64,000 nt of DNA. Source: Panopea generosa. Taxonomy: Eukaryota > Mollusca > Bivalvia > Adapedonta > Hiatellidae. Both the position numbers and the translations under genes were made by a program. Every line of letters begins with the position of its first letter. Within the stretch, counting starts at the first letter, position 1. Below are positions 9,660-21,954 of this stretch, piece by piece. A model generated the notes under the pieces. The model did not search any database. It worked only from the letters and a program-made list of their open reading frames with translations, and was not told the DNA's origin. The stretch is from contig CM055906.1 in assembly GCA_029582155.1 (NCBI GenBank), forward strand, positions 15,523,828 to 15,587,827, in the 5' to 3' direction.

Positions 9660-12124
9660 TTTTTTATACTGACAAAGCCCTTATCACATACCGACTTTCA
9701 AATATGGATAAAATATTTACACATTTGTGAGAAGAATTTATGCATATAAAGGTGAAAAAATACAAGGTCCAGTAAGGGGACATTGATTTTTACATAGGAA
9801 TACTATAGAAAAACAGTCAATTCTATTTTATCAGGTTATTTTTGGAATCGTCTTGAACTCTGGAGTATGTTAAGTCATAACACCTGAGCCCAAGACTTTA
9901 ACAGGTTTTTAATATCCATAAAGGGTCAGCAGGGACCCAAAAAGGGATTAAATGGTGATTAGTCAAAAATTTTGTTTGTTTAACGGTTTATTACATCCCT
10001 TTATTTCATTTTTTTGTTGTTATTGTTTGTGTTCAGTAAGTTGATATGTATAGTTTTAAAATAAAATCAATCATAAAAAAAGTGAACAATATTATTAAAG
10101 TAAATAATAAACATAAAGTCAGTGGACAAAATTTCCAAGATTCGAATGAACCCCACCATTCCAAAGTAACTGTCTACCTATTCATAACATCAGAATTCTG
10201 CTTGTCAAAATGACTTCTTCAAAGCATGAGTGTAAAACTTGTAAATATGTGTGATACTGCTGGCTGAGTTTTTTCAAATACATGTACTGGCTTGAAATTA
10301 GGAGCAAGAGACCATTGGGAGCCCAGTAGGGTGACTTTTGCTTTACATGGAAATGCTATGAGAAAACAGATAATTCTCATATGTCTCATCTATAACTGTC
10401 AAATGTTCTTCATAGGCTTAGTCCATACAAAATTTGAAAGGAAGTAACATGTGAAGCCAGATGAGCGACTTGGGCTACTTGTTAGTAAATTTTGGGGCGA
10501 AATATTTAAATTTGGCCAGGTCATGTGACATTATCCTGGCGGACAAAAAATCCAGGCAAGCATTAAAAATTTGTGAAGAGAAAGTGTATAATATATCCGG
10601 GCGGACATCACAAATGTCTGTGCGGATGTCCAAAAATTACTGGGTGGATATCAAAATGTCCGGGCGACATGAATCTGTGCAACCAATTCATACCATTACT
10701 TTCTCGTAACTGTTACAATTATAAGCTTTGATGGTCTGTCTGTGACCAGGAGTTACAACTATGAAGAACTATTTACTTAGGAAACCATTATTATGTTTAA
10801 GTAAACAATATCATTAATTTTTGTTCTACGGTTATTTATTTCATTTCATTTCTTTATAACATAGGTTGACTTAATTGAATTTTGATTCAATAATTATGTT
10901 ATGGTCAGAGTCCCAAATTGCATCATAGATTAAGATCGAGATATATCTTTTTGTTAAAGGTTGCATTCAGAAACAGTAGCATAGGCTTCCCTGGTGATAA
11001 TCTTTTTTGAAGAATATAATAATTATGTAATTATGTTCATAATTCATCAGATAATTTAAATAGATGTGTATGACAAGAAAATTAAACACTTACCATAAAC
11101 TTTCACAAAACATCTAAAATTTTCTTGTATCCTTTCTAGAATATATCTTTCTATATTCCTTAACACTTAATTATGTCATTATGATTATCAAGTGTTTGTA
11201 AATTTTTCTAAAACACTCATTAAAACTTATAAATATCTCCAAAACAAAATACTATTACAGGAAACATGTAGCATCTCTGTAGTATACAGAACTTTTCAAA
11301 TGAAAGATTAGAATTCTCAGAAAAATATACAGGAGGTCAACAGATCTCTTAATGATAAGGTACAGGTCAGAGAGCGTGCAATTATACAATGTATGAAATG
11401 TCCCAGCAGAATTCTGATATCAAACTAATGTTTTTAGAAGTACAATTTTTCCGTCTCTACTAATTTCTAAGTATGAACATTCTGTTAAAGTATCTACCTG
11501 GATTCCGCCCGTATTACTCCCTGAATCCATCTGGAATTGTCATACAGGTGTTTTCTCTAAGGACACATTTAATATACCTTCAAGGACACATTTAATATAC
11601 CTTAGTCTGAACATTAAAGTTGATGGGCAGAATTGTGTAAGTTGCACAATTTATAAATTGGTAATATGTCTGGGGACATTGATGTAAAAGGAGCCGGGAT
11701 ACTGCATGGTATAGTTTTATTGAGTTCGCTGCACTTTGATGTCTCCACAAAATACCAAAGTTTTACTGCAATATACGCAACAAATCATATCAGGGTGATT
11801 CTTGTCATGATTTAACATCAGATCCAATATTGATCTGAGATCTGAGATGTTTTGTTTGATGAGTTTAGATTGTAGTCCATGTCCTTGTATGTGGTGAATA
11901 TGAAGATCGAGTTTTGCCATAATCTTTATTTATATGAGATAACATGTCTAACTTGTCTTCAATACGGTTAAAATGTCTTCAAATAGGATGAAAAATGTAA
12001 ACAGTTTTGTTGGAAGAGTGTTAAACAGCTTTAGATCTTTACACTCAAATATAGAAACAGAGAATCTGTCTGGGTAGTGAGGGGTTTCATACCAAGACAT
12101 AGAACAAATATATGAGTCTTAGGG
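9660..12124. other. No gene seen; probable intron or intergenic DNA
   Basis: It holds two diverged copies of a short passage (9780-9830 and 10335-10380, around 'atagaaaaacagtcaattct'), a stretch with repeated 'gcggac'/'gcggatgtcc' words at 10540-10670, and a tandem doubling of 23 bp at 11559-11604 ('aaggacacatttaatatacc'). ORFs of 60-80 codons have no recognisable similarity. Confidence 0.5.
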
Positions 12125-12830
12125 CTTTAAATGGGAGAAACATGTGAAGACTGGCTTTACATAGAACGAACATATTAAGTTTGACTTTAAATGGGAGAAA
12201 CATGTGAATACTGGCTTTTCATAGGACATGTTTAACAGGGGACAAATATGTGAAAAATGGCTTTAATGGGTAAATTGACAACATGAAAATATGTGAAGAT
12301 TGACTTGACATAGAAAAATATATGATTTCTGGCTTTAAATGGGAGAAACATGTGAACACTGGTTTTACATAGAACAAACATAAGAAGTCTGACTTTAAAT
12401 GGGAGAAACATGTGAACACTGGTTTTACATAGAAAAAACATATATGAAGTTTGACTTCAAATGGGAGAAACAACTGAAGACTGGTTTTACATAGAACACA
12501 TGAAATCTTGCTTTAAATGGGAGAAACATGTGAAAACTGGTTTTACATAGAACAAGCATATAAAGTCTTGCTTTAAATGGGAGAAACAAGTGAAGACAGG
12601 CTTTACATAGAATGAATATATCAAGTCTGACTTTAAATGGGAGAAACATGTGAAGACTGGTTTTACATAGGCTATGCTTAACAGGGGACAAATATGTGAA
12701 AAATGGCTTTAATGGGAAAATTGGCAATACATATATGTGAAGACTGACTTTACATGGGACATGTTTAACATTGAAAAGGTATTTGAAGACTAACTTTACA
12801 TGGACAGATATGTGAAGAATGGCTTATACA
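12125..12830. repeat. Minisatellite, about 60-bp unit, 11-12 copies
   Basis: Recurrent 'tttaaatgggagaaacatgt' followed by 'gaagactggttttacataga' and 'acaaacatataaagtctgac' with a 60-bp period. Some units are shorter and the last ones are degenerate. Minus-strand ORFs rich in 'HMFLPFK' are periodic readings of the array because 60 is a multiple of 3. Confidence 0.93.
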
Positions 12831-13194
12831 TATTATGAGTATAAGCAGAATATGGCAGTGGTGGTTTGAGGTGTGTTGTCCATACTTAATGTTTGACCAT
12901 ATTTTAAATACAATGAAGTTGAAAATGATTAAGTTGTACTGGCTAGAGGCTTTGTCTCATTACCATCTGCATTATCATCCATCAATGTGTCTTTTATGTC
13001 TTGCAAGTCTTTGTCATTTTAGTAAACATATCTTTACACATTTTTGGTAATATCTACTGGAGTTGATTTTTTCTTTTTATTCAACAAGTGATACAATCTG
13101 TTACATCCAAGGCTTAGTACTGATGACTTGCTGATTTTTTTATAATGGGTAGTGGGGCCATTTTCAACACATTTCACATTATATACGGAACGTC

Positions 13195-13285
13195 CATTAT
13201 TGGCTGAACCTACAACCTCAGCGGTGAGAAGTAAGTGATATTGAGACGGTCTCTTTAATCACTGGGACATTGAGGACCTTTTTCT
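13195..13285 (-). mobile_element. tRNA-derived SINE, family A, head fragment, reverse
   Basis: Minus-strand reading gives 'cccagtgattaaagagaccg' and 'tctcaccgctgaggttgtag' followed by 'gttcagcc', matching the tRNA-like head of family A. Confidence 0.55.
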
Positions 13286-14387
13286 GGGAATGGACAAATA
13301 CTGGTAGGATGTGAGCCATTTTTTTTTTTTCCCTTTAGTAGATTGAGAAAAACTCTGAGGAAATTCTTGACAATGTCCTGTTATTGATTTTACTGTTAGT
13401 AGTAAATATCCAGCCTTACGGTTATATGACATTTTAAGAAAATTCAGTTCTTTTTTTTTTTTTTCAGGAGCACTTTACATTAGAATTGTTTCTGAAGAGA
13501 TTTTGATGTTGATGCTTCAGACTTTTTAATCTGTTGTCGGTAATCAAACGGCATGATTGAGACTTCGGAACATTTCCATTTAATTTGTTAAGCTGAAAAT
13601 CATAAAGTTGAAGCAATCAGTTTTATGACATTTCTATACTGTTGCTAGGGATAGACTGCTCTATGAAATATTGATTTCAGCAAGATTTCTTAAGTTAAGA
13701 GAACTTGTGTACAGTGAATTATTCCATCGCTGTTTGAAAAATGGATGAATTTTTTTTAAACAATTTTTAAGTTACCAAGTGGTAGGCCATTTATTTTTAT
13801 TTTTATATATTCAAAGTTATATTGTAAGCAGTAAGCTGCATTTAAAAAATTTGTAAAAGATGGACAAAGTCTGGCAAAACTTTACAGCCGTTTATAAGTA
13901 TCAAAATGTTCATAATTTCAATATAATATGCAAGTTTTTTATGAAAAAGAAATTGATTCATGTTTTTTGGCTCTACTGTCCAGAGGTGCACATACAATGG
14001 TGCATAATGCCCACTGTCTGTCAGCTGTGGTCATTTTCTGTTAAACCACCAAGCTAATTATTACTCCCGAAACTTAACAAGAATGTTTCTCATATACATA
14101 TGTATATCAAACTTTAAATGTTTACTGATGTGAACTGATGCAATTTACATGAGATTTGGATAAAATTCAAAATAACAAAAACAACACTGATAACAAACTA
14201 TAATATATCAATTTCTGTAAGTTCAAAAGTCTCATTGGATGATGTAATTATTCCAAACTATGCTATATTGGAAAATCTAACCATTGTACGAGACAGCATA
14301 AAAAACTGTTAGCCGCTGGAGCGGTTTGTATGACCGAGAGGGATAGATACTAGAATTCTACAGCATGATCTTACTAAACTACACACT
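13286..14387. other. No gene seen; T-rich DNA
   Basis: Several poly-T runs (about 13320 and 13450). Stops are frequent in all frames and nothing is recognisable. Probable intron or intergenic sequence. Confidence 0.5.
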
Positions 14388-14509
14388 ATAGCAGTGGCCT
14401 AGTGGTTGAGCATCTGCCTCACTTGCGGAATGTCATTGGTTCATTCCACAGCTGGGTCATACAAAGAAATGTGTGCTTGTTACGCAATAGTTCTAAGTCT
14501 GGTCCTACT
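14388..14509 (+). mobile_element. Family C SINE, 5' part, split by a DNA transposon
   Basis: The tRNA-like head 'gtggcctagtggttgagcat' with 'cctcacttgcggaatgtcat' and B-box-like 'ggttcattcc' leads into 'ctgggtcatac'. The copy breaks off after 'gtcctact' and resumes at 15496, on the other side of a 986-bp insertion. Confidence 0.8.
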
Positions 14510-15495
14510 CAGGCCTTTTAAAATTGCCGGTTTTTCGGTTTTTGGACCGATTTCTGAAGTTCAAAACCTGTTTTCGTTTCAAAGTTCAATAAAAAATCGG
14601 TCCAGATATTTTCGAAGTTCAATAAAAAATCGGTTCAGATATTTTCTATCGATCATATAAAATCTCATGAATTGCTCTTACCATGCCATACTGACCTGTG
14701 AAATACGCCTTGCGGTAATATCATTTGACCCAATAATCCGTTTGTTTTGTCACCTGCTGTGCCAAATGATGTCAATTTCGACTAAACCATTGACGGTATT
14801 AGGGGAGTATATCGGAAGAGTCTATCGCTATGTAGCACGCCTTCGATGTGTGCTCAGTGACCCATAGCGTTCTGTCGGTTCACCAAAAGACTGTGTTTGC
14901 ATCCCTAATTTCTTTGATATACCGCTAGCCAAAGCTGGGACGGTCGGACCGAATATTGTTTGCATCATTAAAATATTTGATAAAATGTGTAGTGTTACTT
15001 GTTTGTTTCATTTTTTTAAAAAAATAACTTTAATTATAAAAATAATGACATTAATTAATGAAAGTGATAAAACCCGGACCGATTTTGTTTTGATGTGGGA
15101 CAGGTTCTGAATGATTTATTTTTGTGGTTTAACTGTAACATTGGTTTCCGCGGTGATTATTTCACGCAGCTTCCGGAACTTGCAACACTTCCGGTTCAAT
15201 CGAACATTTTTAATATAATGAAAATTGTTAAGTAAAGCGGAAACATAATATCAGTCATTAAAATGTACACATTGTGATAAAGTATGTTATAAACAATACA
15301 CAAATAAACTTGAAATTGTTCCCTATTAATAAACAAACGGAATAAAACATGATGCAGCTGACATGGTGGGTGGGGTATGCATACATGTAATGGCATAATG
15401 TAAGGCAATTTTAGTGATTTTTTAAAAAATAAGTGCGATTCTTACGATAGTAAAAAACCTGGACTGATTTGCATTTTGGAATTTTAGAAGGCCTG
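14510..15495. mobile_element. Non-autonomous hAT-like DNA transposon (986 bp)
   Basis: Termini are inverted repeats: left 'caggccttttaaaatt', right (reverse complement) 'caggccttctaaaatt', 15 of 16 identical. Flanking bases 14502-14509 and 15496-15503 are the same 8-bp word 'gtcctact', a perfect target-site duplication. Termini beginning CAGG with 8-bp duplications are typical of the hAT superfamily. No transposase ORF is present; the interior has repeated 'ttcaataaaaaatcggt' words and relatively many CpGs, so it is a MITE-like derivative. It lies inside a SINE, so it is younger than that SINE. Confidence 0.88.
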
Positions 15496-15570
15496 GTCCT
15501 ACTGTGTGGGGTATCATACCATATGCCTGCGTCATGATACTCCAGTGCGGCAGTACAATATTCTGAGGAT
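15496..15570 (+). mobile_element. Family C SINE, 3' part after the hAT-like insertion
   Basis: Starting with the duplicated 'gtcctact', the SINE body continues with 'gtgtggggtatcatacc' and 'catgatactccagtgcggc' then 'agtac', matching the 3' half of the other family C copies. Confidence 0.8.
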
Positions 15571-15627
15571 AGTCAAAAGTACCACTTACCCTATCTCATG
15601 GTTTATAGTGATTAGAACTGATATTTT

Positions 15628-15850
15628 TTCTCTGCCTCACATGCAGAAGGCTGCGGGTTTGATCGATGGCCAGGTCATACTAAAGACGTGAAAATAGTAC
15701 TAAAAGCTTCTTAGCTTGTTGCTCAGTATTTAGAGGATAGTTCTAGGTCGGGTCGACGCGGTGTCAGTATAATGTGGGATATCAGACCAAGTGTCGGTGA
15801 GATGATACTTCAATGCGGCAGTACTTAGAATACTTCCTCAAGCAATCAGA
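15628..15850 (+). mobile_element. tRNA-derived SINE, family C
   Basis: Head 'ctctgcctcacatgcagaag' with B box 'gcgggtttgatcgatggcc', then 'aggtcatactaaagacgtg', 'aaaagcttcttagcttgt', 'tagttctaggtcgggtcg' and 'gtcagtataatgtgggat'. It is the best preserved family C copy here, immediately followed by the pentanucleotide repeat. Confidence 0.8.
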
Positions 15851-15867
15851 ATAATATTAAAAGTGAT

Positions 15868-16009
15868 GCTTAATACAATGCAATGTAATTCTACAATACA
15901 ATATGATTTAATTCCTACAATGCAATACAACACAATATAATACAATACAATACAATACAATACAATGCAATGCAATGCAATGCAACATAACACATTGCAA
16001 TGCAATGTT
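15868..16009. repeat. Pentanucleotide microsatellite (AATAC)n/(AATGC)n
   Basis: Runs of 'aatac' pass into runs of 'aatgc' with interruptions. The position just after a SINE suggests it may have grown from the SINE's tail. Confidence 0.9.
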
Positions 16010-16289
16010 GTTTAACTGTTTTTGTACTCTTTTATTTCTAAATGAGAAAAGTAAAACAGAGAGTTCAAACATCTTTTATCTAATAGATTGTGTAAATAAA
16101 GTTTACAACGTAATTGATTTTAAATGAAAAGTTGTTTGCCAAATTTTGATTTAATCTTTAAAGTGAAGACGACACCTGGTATTCTAGGTGTTTCCGTTCA
16201 TTGGAAGGTACCAGCTCACCCAGGTAGATAGGCTGGAATATGTAACAATGTCCTTGATAGCTCTATAAGACCTTCATAATAAGATCAGT

Positions 16290-16465
16290 GTGGGTGTCAA
16301 GGTTCTAGGTTCATTCTACATATTCATATTTTCATGTTGTCTTTCTGAGATCTGTTGTTTTTGTACATGGAGAGTGAGGCTAGAATCATCTTTGTTGTTG
16401 GCATCATGTAACCTGATGTTTTTTTTGTATGCCATAAAACCCTGATTCTTTCCTTTATTTTTCTC
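16290..16465 (+). mobile_element. Retroposon-like dispersed repeat, family E, 3' portion
   Basis: 'aaggttctaggttcattct', 'acatattcatattttcatg', 'tttttgtacatggagagtga' and the end 'tgccataaaaccctgattct' follow the order of the 49.3-49.7 kb copy. It is truncated at the 5' side. Confidence 0.6.
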
Positions 16466-16539
16466 ATCTACATCATTAATAGTCTTTGATAGTCATGTGT
16501 TTGTGGCTCATTATACATGTTCATGCGCAGTTATAACTG

Positions 16540-17170
16540 AACCTTCAAGGACTATTGTTTGTTTTTCAACAGTATTTCAGTTATGTCTTATGATGATTTT
16601 CAAAAATTTTCATGGAATCATATACTGACTGCTTCATCCATGCATCAGTACATACATGTGTAACTAAATCCTTGTCAGCACTATTTCTCTATAACTTTTG
16701 TTTGGAGTATAATTAACTTGCCAGGATGCATCACTACCAAGTGGTGATACATAATATTGTCTGTGTTTTTATTCTGTCCCTTACCAAAAATTTTATCTGC
16801 ACTATTTCTCTACAGCTTACTGTTGGAAATTGATGACACTTTCTTTGAGGTGCATAGTGTCATTGTGTTTCAGTTTGATGATGGTTCACAGAGTTATGGC
16901 CCTTTAAATATGGATTTAATTATTTTTGTTTGACCACACTATTTCTCTACATCCTGGAATTTTAAGAAATTTGCTAGGATGCATTACTAACAAGTGGAGA
17001 TGTGCATAATATAGTCTTTGTCATTTAGTATGATAACTTTTTTCACAGAGTTATGACCCTCTGATTTCTCCCATTACCAAACTATTTTCCACACTATTTC
17101 TCTTCTGGAAATTGGTGAAACTTGATGCATTATGATCAGTGGATATGTGCGTTATTGTCGTAGTGTTTCC
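16540..17170. repeat. Diverged tandem block, about 120-155-bp unit, four copies
   Basis: 'cactatttctcta' or a close variant recurs at about 16680, 16798, 16938 and 17092. Between them 'gatgcatcactaccaagtgg' and 'cacagagttatggcccttt' repeat. I associate this wording with an abundant molluscan repeat (memory). No coding potential. Confidence 0.65.
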
Positions 17171-17399
17171 ATTCAATGATTTTTATTTATGGCTGGCTCT
17201 TGCCAGATCCTTGTTTTTTATTACCCTTGTCCAGAACTTATCTTTAAAAGTGAGAAAGAAAATCTATTGTAACTTGGGAACATGAATAGAGAGCTTTGTG
17301 CAGGAGTGCAGAGTAAAAAAAACATAATTCTATTTTGAGTACTGACATTATTATCTTCCTGTTTGCTTTTTTGTTATTTTTGCTTGTGGTTAGCATATG

Positions 17400-17525
17400 C
17401 TGACAATGAGTTACAATGTCTTATATCAGTTATCACAGAGACTTCATATGGGTGGGAATTCAAACTCACAGTTCCCTTGATTGAAAGTCAGACGCATTAC
17501 CTGACTGAGTTAACTGGGTTTGGCC
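17400..17525 (-). mobile_element. tRNA-derived SINE, family B, reverse, partial
   Basis: Minus-strand reading gives 'ggccaaacccagttaactca', 'gtcaggtaatgcgtctgact', 'gtgagtttgaattcccaccc' and then 'gataactgatataagacatt', the family B head and start of body. It overlaps an 83-codon ORF that is therefore not a gene. Confidence 0.7.
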
Positions 17526-18784
17526 CAGAGAATAGCTTATTTACATATAATATAATACATCCAAAACTAGTGCAGACAGCCTTGTTGTTGGGTACTAGTA
17601 ATTGTTCACTTTAAAACTACACAAACTATCAACAGATGTATTAATTACCCAATCAATAATTAATTGATAACATCTGTGTCAAGGTGTATAATTTAACAAT
17701 AAAAAGTTAATGGGCTATCTGCAGGTGTTACAGGGTAGATATTAAGTATGGGATCTGGCAGGTGTACTATATGACAGTTTACAGTTGGGTGGTATTGTAC
17801 AGATACAAGCTGTTCACTGGTAAATTGTATGGATGACAGGAACAGATGACAGGACGGCTGGAGTTAATGTTCTTGGAAGAGTTGCTTTTGTAGAATTTTA
17901 CATATCACTCTCAATATTGTAATGGAATTTTTCAGTTAATGTAATTTAAGATCTGGTCTGAATTCCTTTCAGAGAAATGTATACAGTTCAGTGCTCCAGA
18001 TAAGCATATTTTCAAGGTATTTAAACATTGAAATTTCCTGAATAATGTATTGAAATTATGGTTAGGGGTGAAGTAAGCTGTAGCTGTTGATGAATTTTAG
18101 TGTTGATAAGTTTATTTGAAATAGCAATTTGATGAAAATTAAAAAGCTAATTTTTCACCCTAAACATTTTGAAAATAAGCATTGCATACAAATTGAGTAC
18201 AATACTCACTTGAAGAAAAGCTTATCTTTGGCACTCAACAGAAATTTTCAAATTGTAAGTATTTTCTTTTTTATTTATTGTACAGATAAAATTCTACATG
18301 AACACGCAGATCTATTGGTTAATACTAAAAACACTGACACAGTGACATTGGCAATAGAATGAATGAACATTTTGATACCACACAGTTATGACATATATCT
18401 ATTTTAGAATTTATGCAACTAATTTATGTTGACTCTTGTTCAGTTTTAACAAACTTTCATACAGCAATGTCGTATTATGGAATAATTTTGTCAAAGGTCA
18501 AGGTCACTGTTACATTCAATACCTTCATAATATGGAGATTGACAAAATTTGATAAAGGAAGGGCCATTCTTAAACAAGTTGGCTGCTTTTAAAAAACATC
18601 CAATGGTTAGGTCTTATAAAAGAGGTGGTAAATAGATTTGATGAATGTATATGTTTGAGTTTGTACAAAATATGCTTGTTTATTGATGTAAAGATGCAAA
18701 ATTTGAGTGAAACAACATATTTAACTTTAAAAAAACCAAAAACAACCGCACACAGGTTACTAAATACACAGGCTGATATCAATT
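17526..18784. other. No gene seen; scattered repeat words
   Basis: At 18425-18545 there is 'gtcaaaggtcaaggtcactg' with 'atatggagattgacaaaatt', a diverged dispersed-repeat fragment. The remainder is AT-rich and unrecognised. Confidence 0.5.
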
Positions 18785-19500
18785 CCTGACCAGGTTCCGT
18801 CTGACACGGCCAAATTCTGGATGCAGGGAAAAGGCAAATGTGGTGTGCTTAATAATAATTTTGATGTTTAAATGTACTAATCTCATTCATTATGCATTTC
18901 GATTTGCATATTTAAAAAAATGTCTTAAAACTTACCATATACATTTTCTAACATAGCTAAATAGTTATGTTATTAATTACTGTGATCATATATATTTTAA
19001 AATAATTTGTGGATATATAATTTGAAAAAAAAACCAATTAAAAACAAAACTTGTGCATGTTCGGAGATATGTCTGATTCTTGCAACATGCTGAAAATACG
19101 CCACACTGGTAAACACATCTTGTTTTTCAATTGTGCTTTTAAAGAAAATATATTTCTGTTGTATCAAGTAAAATAAACAACTGTAGCTGTTTGATTTTGT
19201 TATAATTTCTAGTTGTTATGGGTTCAGCATATCATAATAGAGTAAATAGGTGGTTATTTGACTCAGGAGGAATCGTTGTTCAAAAACAGCGATAAATCTT
19301 CAGTAAAAGATCAGTTTCAATACCTCAAGTTATGTCATTTTTATTTTATTTTTCAATATGCAAAGGGACAATTTATATTGCATAATGATTCCAATAAGTG
19401 CATTAAAACACCACAATCAAGTTAATACACACACCGAAGTTGCATTTTCCTTGCAGCCGTAAAGTGGTCAGGTCAGCCGGTACATATGGCCAGGTTTTAG
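18785..19500. mobile_element. Non-autonomous DNA transposon with ~100-bp inverted repeats (716 bp)
   Basis: The left end (18785-18898) and the reverse complement of the right end (19385-19500) align over about 100 bp: 'cctgacca' / 'cctggcca', 'ctgac', 'tgcagggaaaaggcaa' / 'tgcaaggaaaatgcaa', 'ggtgtg', and inner 'tcattatg' in both. The word 'tatcaatt' flanks both ends (18777-18784 and 19501-19508), an apparent 8-bp target duplication. That length suggests hAT or a related superfamily. The left tip seems to lack about 6 bp present at the right. No transposase ORF. Confidence 0.65.
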
Positions 19501-19689
19501 TATCAATTGCGGTTTGTACATTCCCATAATGCACTGTTTTGAAAAGCAATGGCGACCTCCTTGAATCAAATGCCGTGTTTTTAACACATGATCATGGCGT
19601 TTCAATATGGCAGCGCCCAGAGTCAATTTCTTAACTGGCCCTTATATAGGGTTCAGTTGCTCATGCGACCTAATAAAAAAAAGATTCAT

Positions 19690-20180
19690 AAGAGAGAGTT
19701 TGACCAAAATTTGATACAGCTAGCAATGATATTATCCGATATAGTGTGATTTAGTCAGAGGTCAAGTTTACTCTTACTTTTAATTATAAGCTTCATTATA
19801 GGGAGATTGCCAAAGTTTGATACACTGGGAGCAGTGATATGATTATCAATGTCAGAGTTATGGCCCTTGAAACATAAAAAATTGCACTATTTGACCTTGT
19901 GTGCACTCTAGTATCCACATTTTTCATTTGTTCCTTACCAAGCTTAACAGTAGTTATATAGTTATATAATCATAATATCTCAAACTTCATGAACTTGCCA
20001 AAATAGACTGTTCAGGTCTGGAGTTTTGGCCCTTGAATCGTCAAAAATAGTACTATTTGACATTGTGTGCACTCTTAACATTCTTTAATTTGATCCTCCC
20101 CAAACTTACACAGTAGTTACCGTATATAATCATAATATTTTGGACAAGTTTGTTAATTAACTGGCTTTTTTGTATAATAT
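19690..20180. repeat. Dispersed repeat block with ~166-bp tandem unit
   Basis: 'tggcccttgaa' at 19861 and 20027 begins two units, each continuing 'actatttga' and 'ttgtgtgcactct', then 'cagtagtta' and 'ataatcataatat'. Upstream, 'gccaaagtttgatacactgg' matches repeats elsewhere in the window. Confidence 0.6.
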
Positions 20181-21209
20181 TGAAAATCTTACAAAAATTT
20201 TTTTTAGAAAATCACAAACCATTCAGATGCTTGGTTAGGCAAGTGCAGAAAGACTTGATTTTCTGTGTGAGCAGTTGAATAATGATAGCCTAAGTATGGT
20301 GTCCTGCATCAAAGGTCAAGTTTATGTGTAACTCAAGGTAATTAGTCATTCCCAAGAACAACAACATCATACTTCATCCCCAATATGCATCACCATCTGT
20401 GATTTTTGTATAGACAGAAATATATCCATCCATTGCTTGATTCTTGAAACGTTCTTTTTATCACAGATTATAATAAAATTAATGTCCTAAGTTGACCTAG
20501 AATAACTAATCAAGTTGGGGAAAATATCAAATAAATAATAATTTACATTCCCATCATGCAACAGCTTTAACAGCTGAAGTGTATGTATCTCAACATCTCC
20601 CTGTAATAAGGCAGTAAAACTCTAAAGTCAGGAATGTAGAGCCGTAATCAACAGCAGGCAAAATTGTCGTTTTCTTCAGTTTCCTTTCTGCCATTTATAT
20701 CACTCTCTTTATGCCAGTAATTTTCATGGGATAGTTTTCCGCCAAGCTTGTAGCTGTTGCTTCATTTGATTAAAGGGAGTATATCAGGATTTCTATTTTT
20801 TTTAAAATTGGCTTCAATTATGTCTTCCAATATATCATGCCTATATATAGCCATTGACCCCGTACTTCCAAAAGGATACCTATTTAAACATGCCAAAATG
20901 ATATATGTAAAAAGGGTTCTCTAACTTGGACTGTGCATCTAGGTTAGACTAAAATAGATTTCCCGCTTAAAATTGCAACATATTCTGTGAGCCTGTGATT
21001 TCATTTTCATTTCAATTTGATCCATCATGCATGTTGTAAAATTTGATTCATCTTGGAAATATTCAGACTGATGATGTTAAGTGCTGTTTATTTTTAGAAT
21101 GGGGATTTTATTTCAACATTTAACTCTGTTTTACAACAAATGTAGGATATAATATATTTGCATAGAGTATATACCGGTAAATCTAAAAGGACTATAATTT
21201 TGTTGTGGC
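20181..21209. other. No gene seen
   Basis: AT-rich sequence with poly-T runs, unrecognised in all frames. Confidence 0.5.
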
Positions 21210-21211
21210 TA

Positions 21212-21304
21212 AGGAAATCCAACCCTAGGGCAAATTAGTTACTTGCTAAGAAATTGGGGAGCCTTGTTCTTTGCCATAACTTTAACCCACAGGAGGGATT
21301 TCCT
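21212..21304. mobile_element. Possible 93-bp TA-flanked palindromic MITE
   Basis: Ends 'aggaaatcc' and 'ggatttcct' are perfect inverted repeats, with imperfect pairing continuing about 30 bp inward, and TA lies on each side (21210-21211 and 21305-21306). Tc1/mariner-type MITEs have TA duplications, but a 2-bp flank is weak evidence. It may simply be a hairpin. Confidence 0.35.
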
Positions 21305-21306
21305 TA

Positions 21307-21954
21307 CCCAAAATGCAACATTATCACAGACTCTCTTTATCTGTGCATGTTAGATACATAAGATTAACCCTCACACTGGGTTCGTTGGTTCAGTGCACCA
21401 GCTTAGCAAATCACCATATATTTTCTTCAAATCATCTCATTTCTCACTGAGGTTGCTATCCTTACATAGACTTGTTTAGCTCCAATTCTTTGGTTTGTTA
21501 AAAAGAATATAAAACACAAAAAGGGATGTAAACTCCAAACCACAATCTTTTAGTTAACATACTTTGCATTGTCAGAAATGTATTTAAAGTGCAGTTTTAC
21601 TGACAGCTGTTTTGCATTTGTGTCTGGTGCTATATGCATTGTTGACATGATACTGTTTTATGTCTGAATGCTTATTCAAATTCCACATACCTAGTGTTTG
21701 ATCGCTGGCACATCGCTGACTGCTGCTCTGTTGTAGAATGGTTCTAGCATTATCAGCATCATCTGGTGCTAAATTCAAATTTTAGCTGATTGTCCAATCT
21801 AAATATGTGAAAAAAGAGTGTACCTTGTCCTAAGCCAGTATTTTTCTGAGTGAGTTTGCTTGCATGTCCTCCAGGGAATGTCTTTATAGTATTTTGTTAA
21901 GGAAAACATGCTTTGCTTTCTTAAAAGATGATTTATATTAAGGGATGAGGGAGA
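21307..21954. other. No gene seen
   Basis: No ORF with recognisable similarity. A 64-codon minus-strand ORF at 21584-21778 has no domain that I know. Confidence 0.5.

Noticed and set aside
17363..17614. 83-codon plus-strand ORF
   Set aside because: The central part is a reverse-oriented family B SINE.
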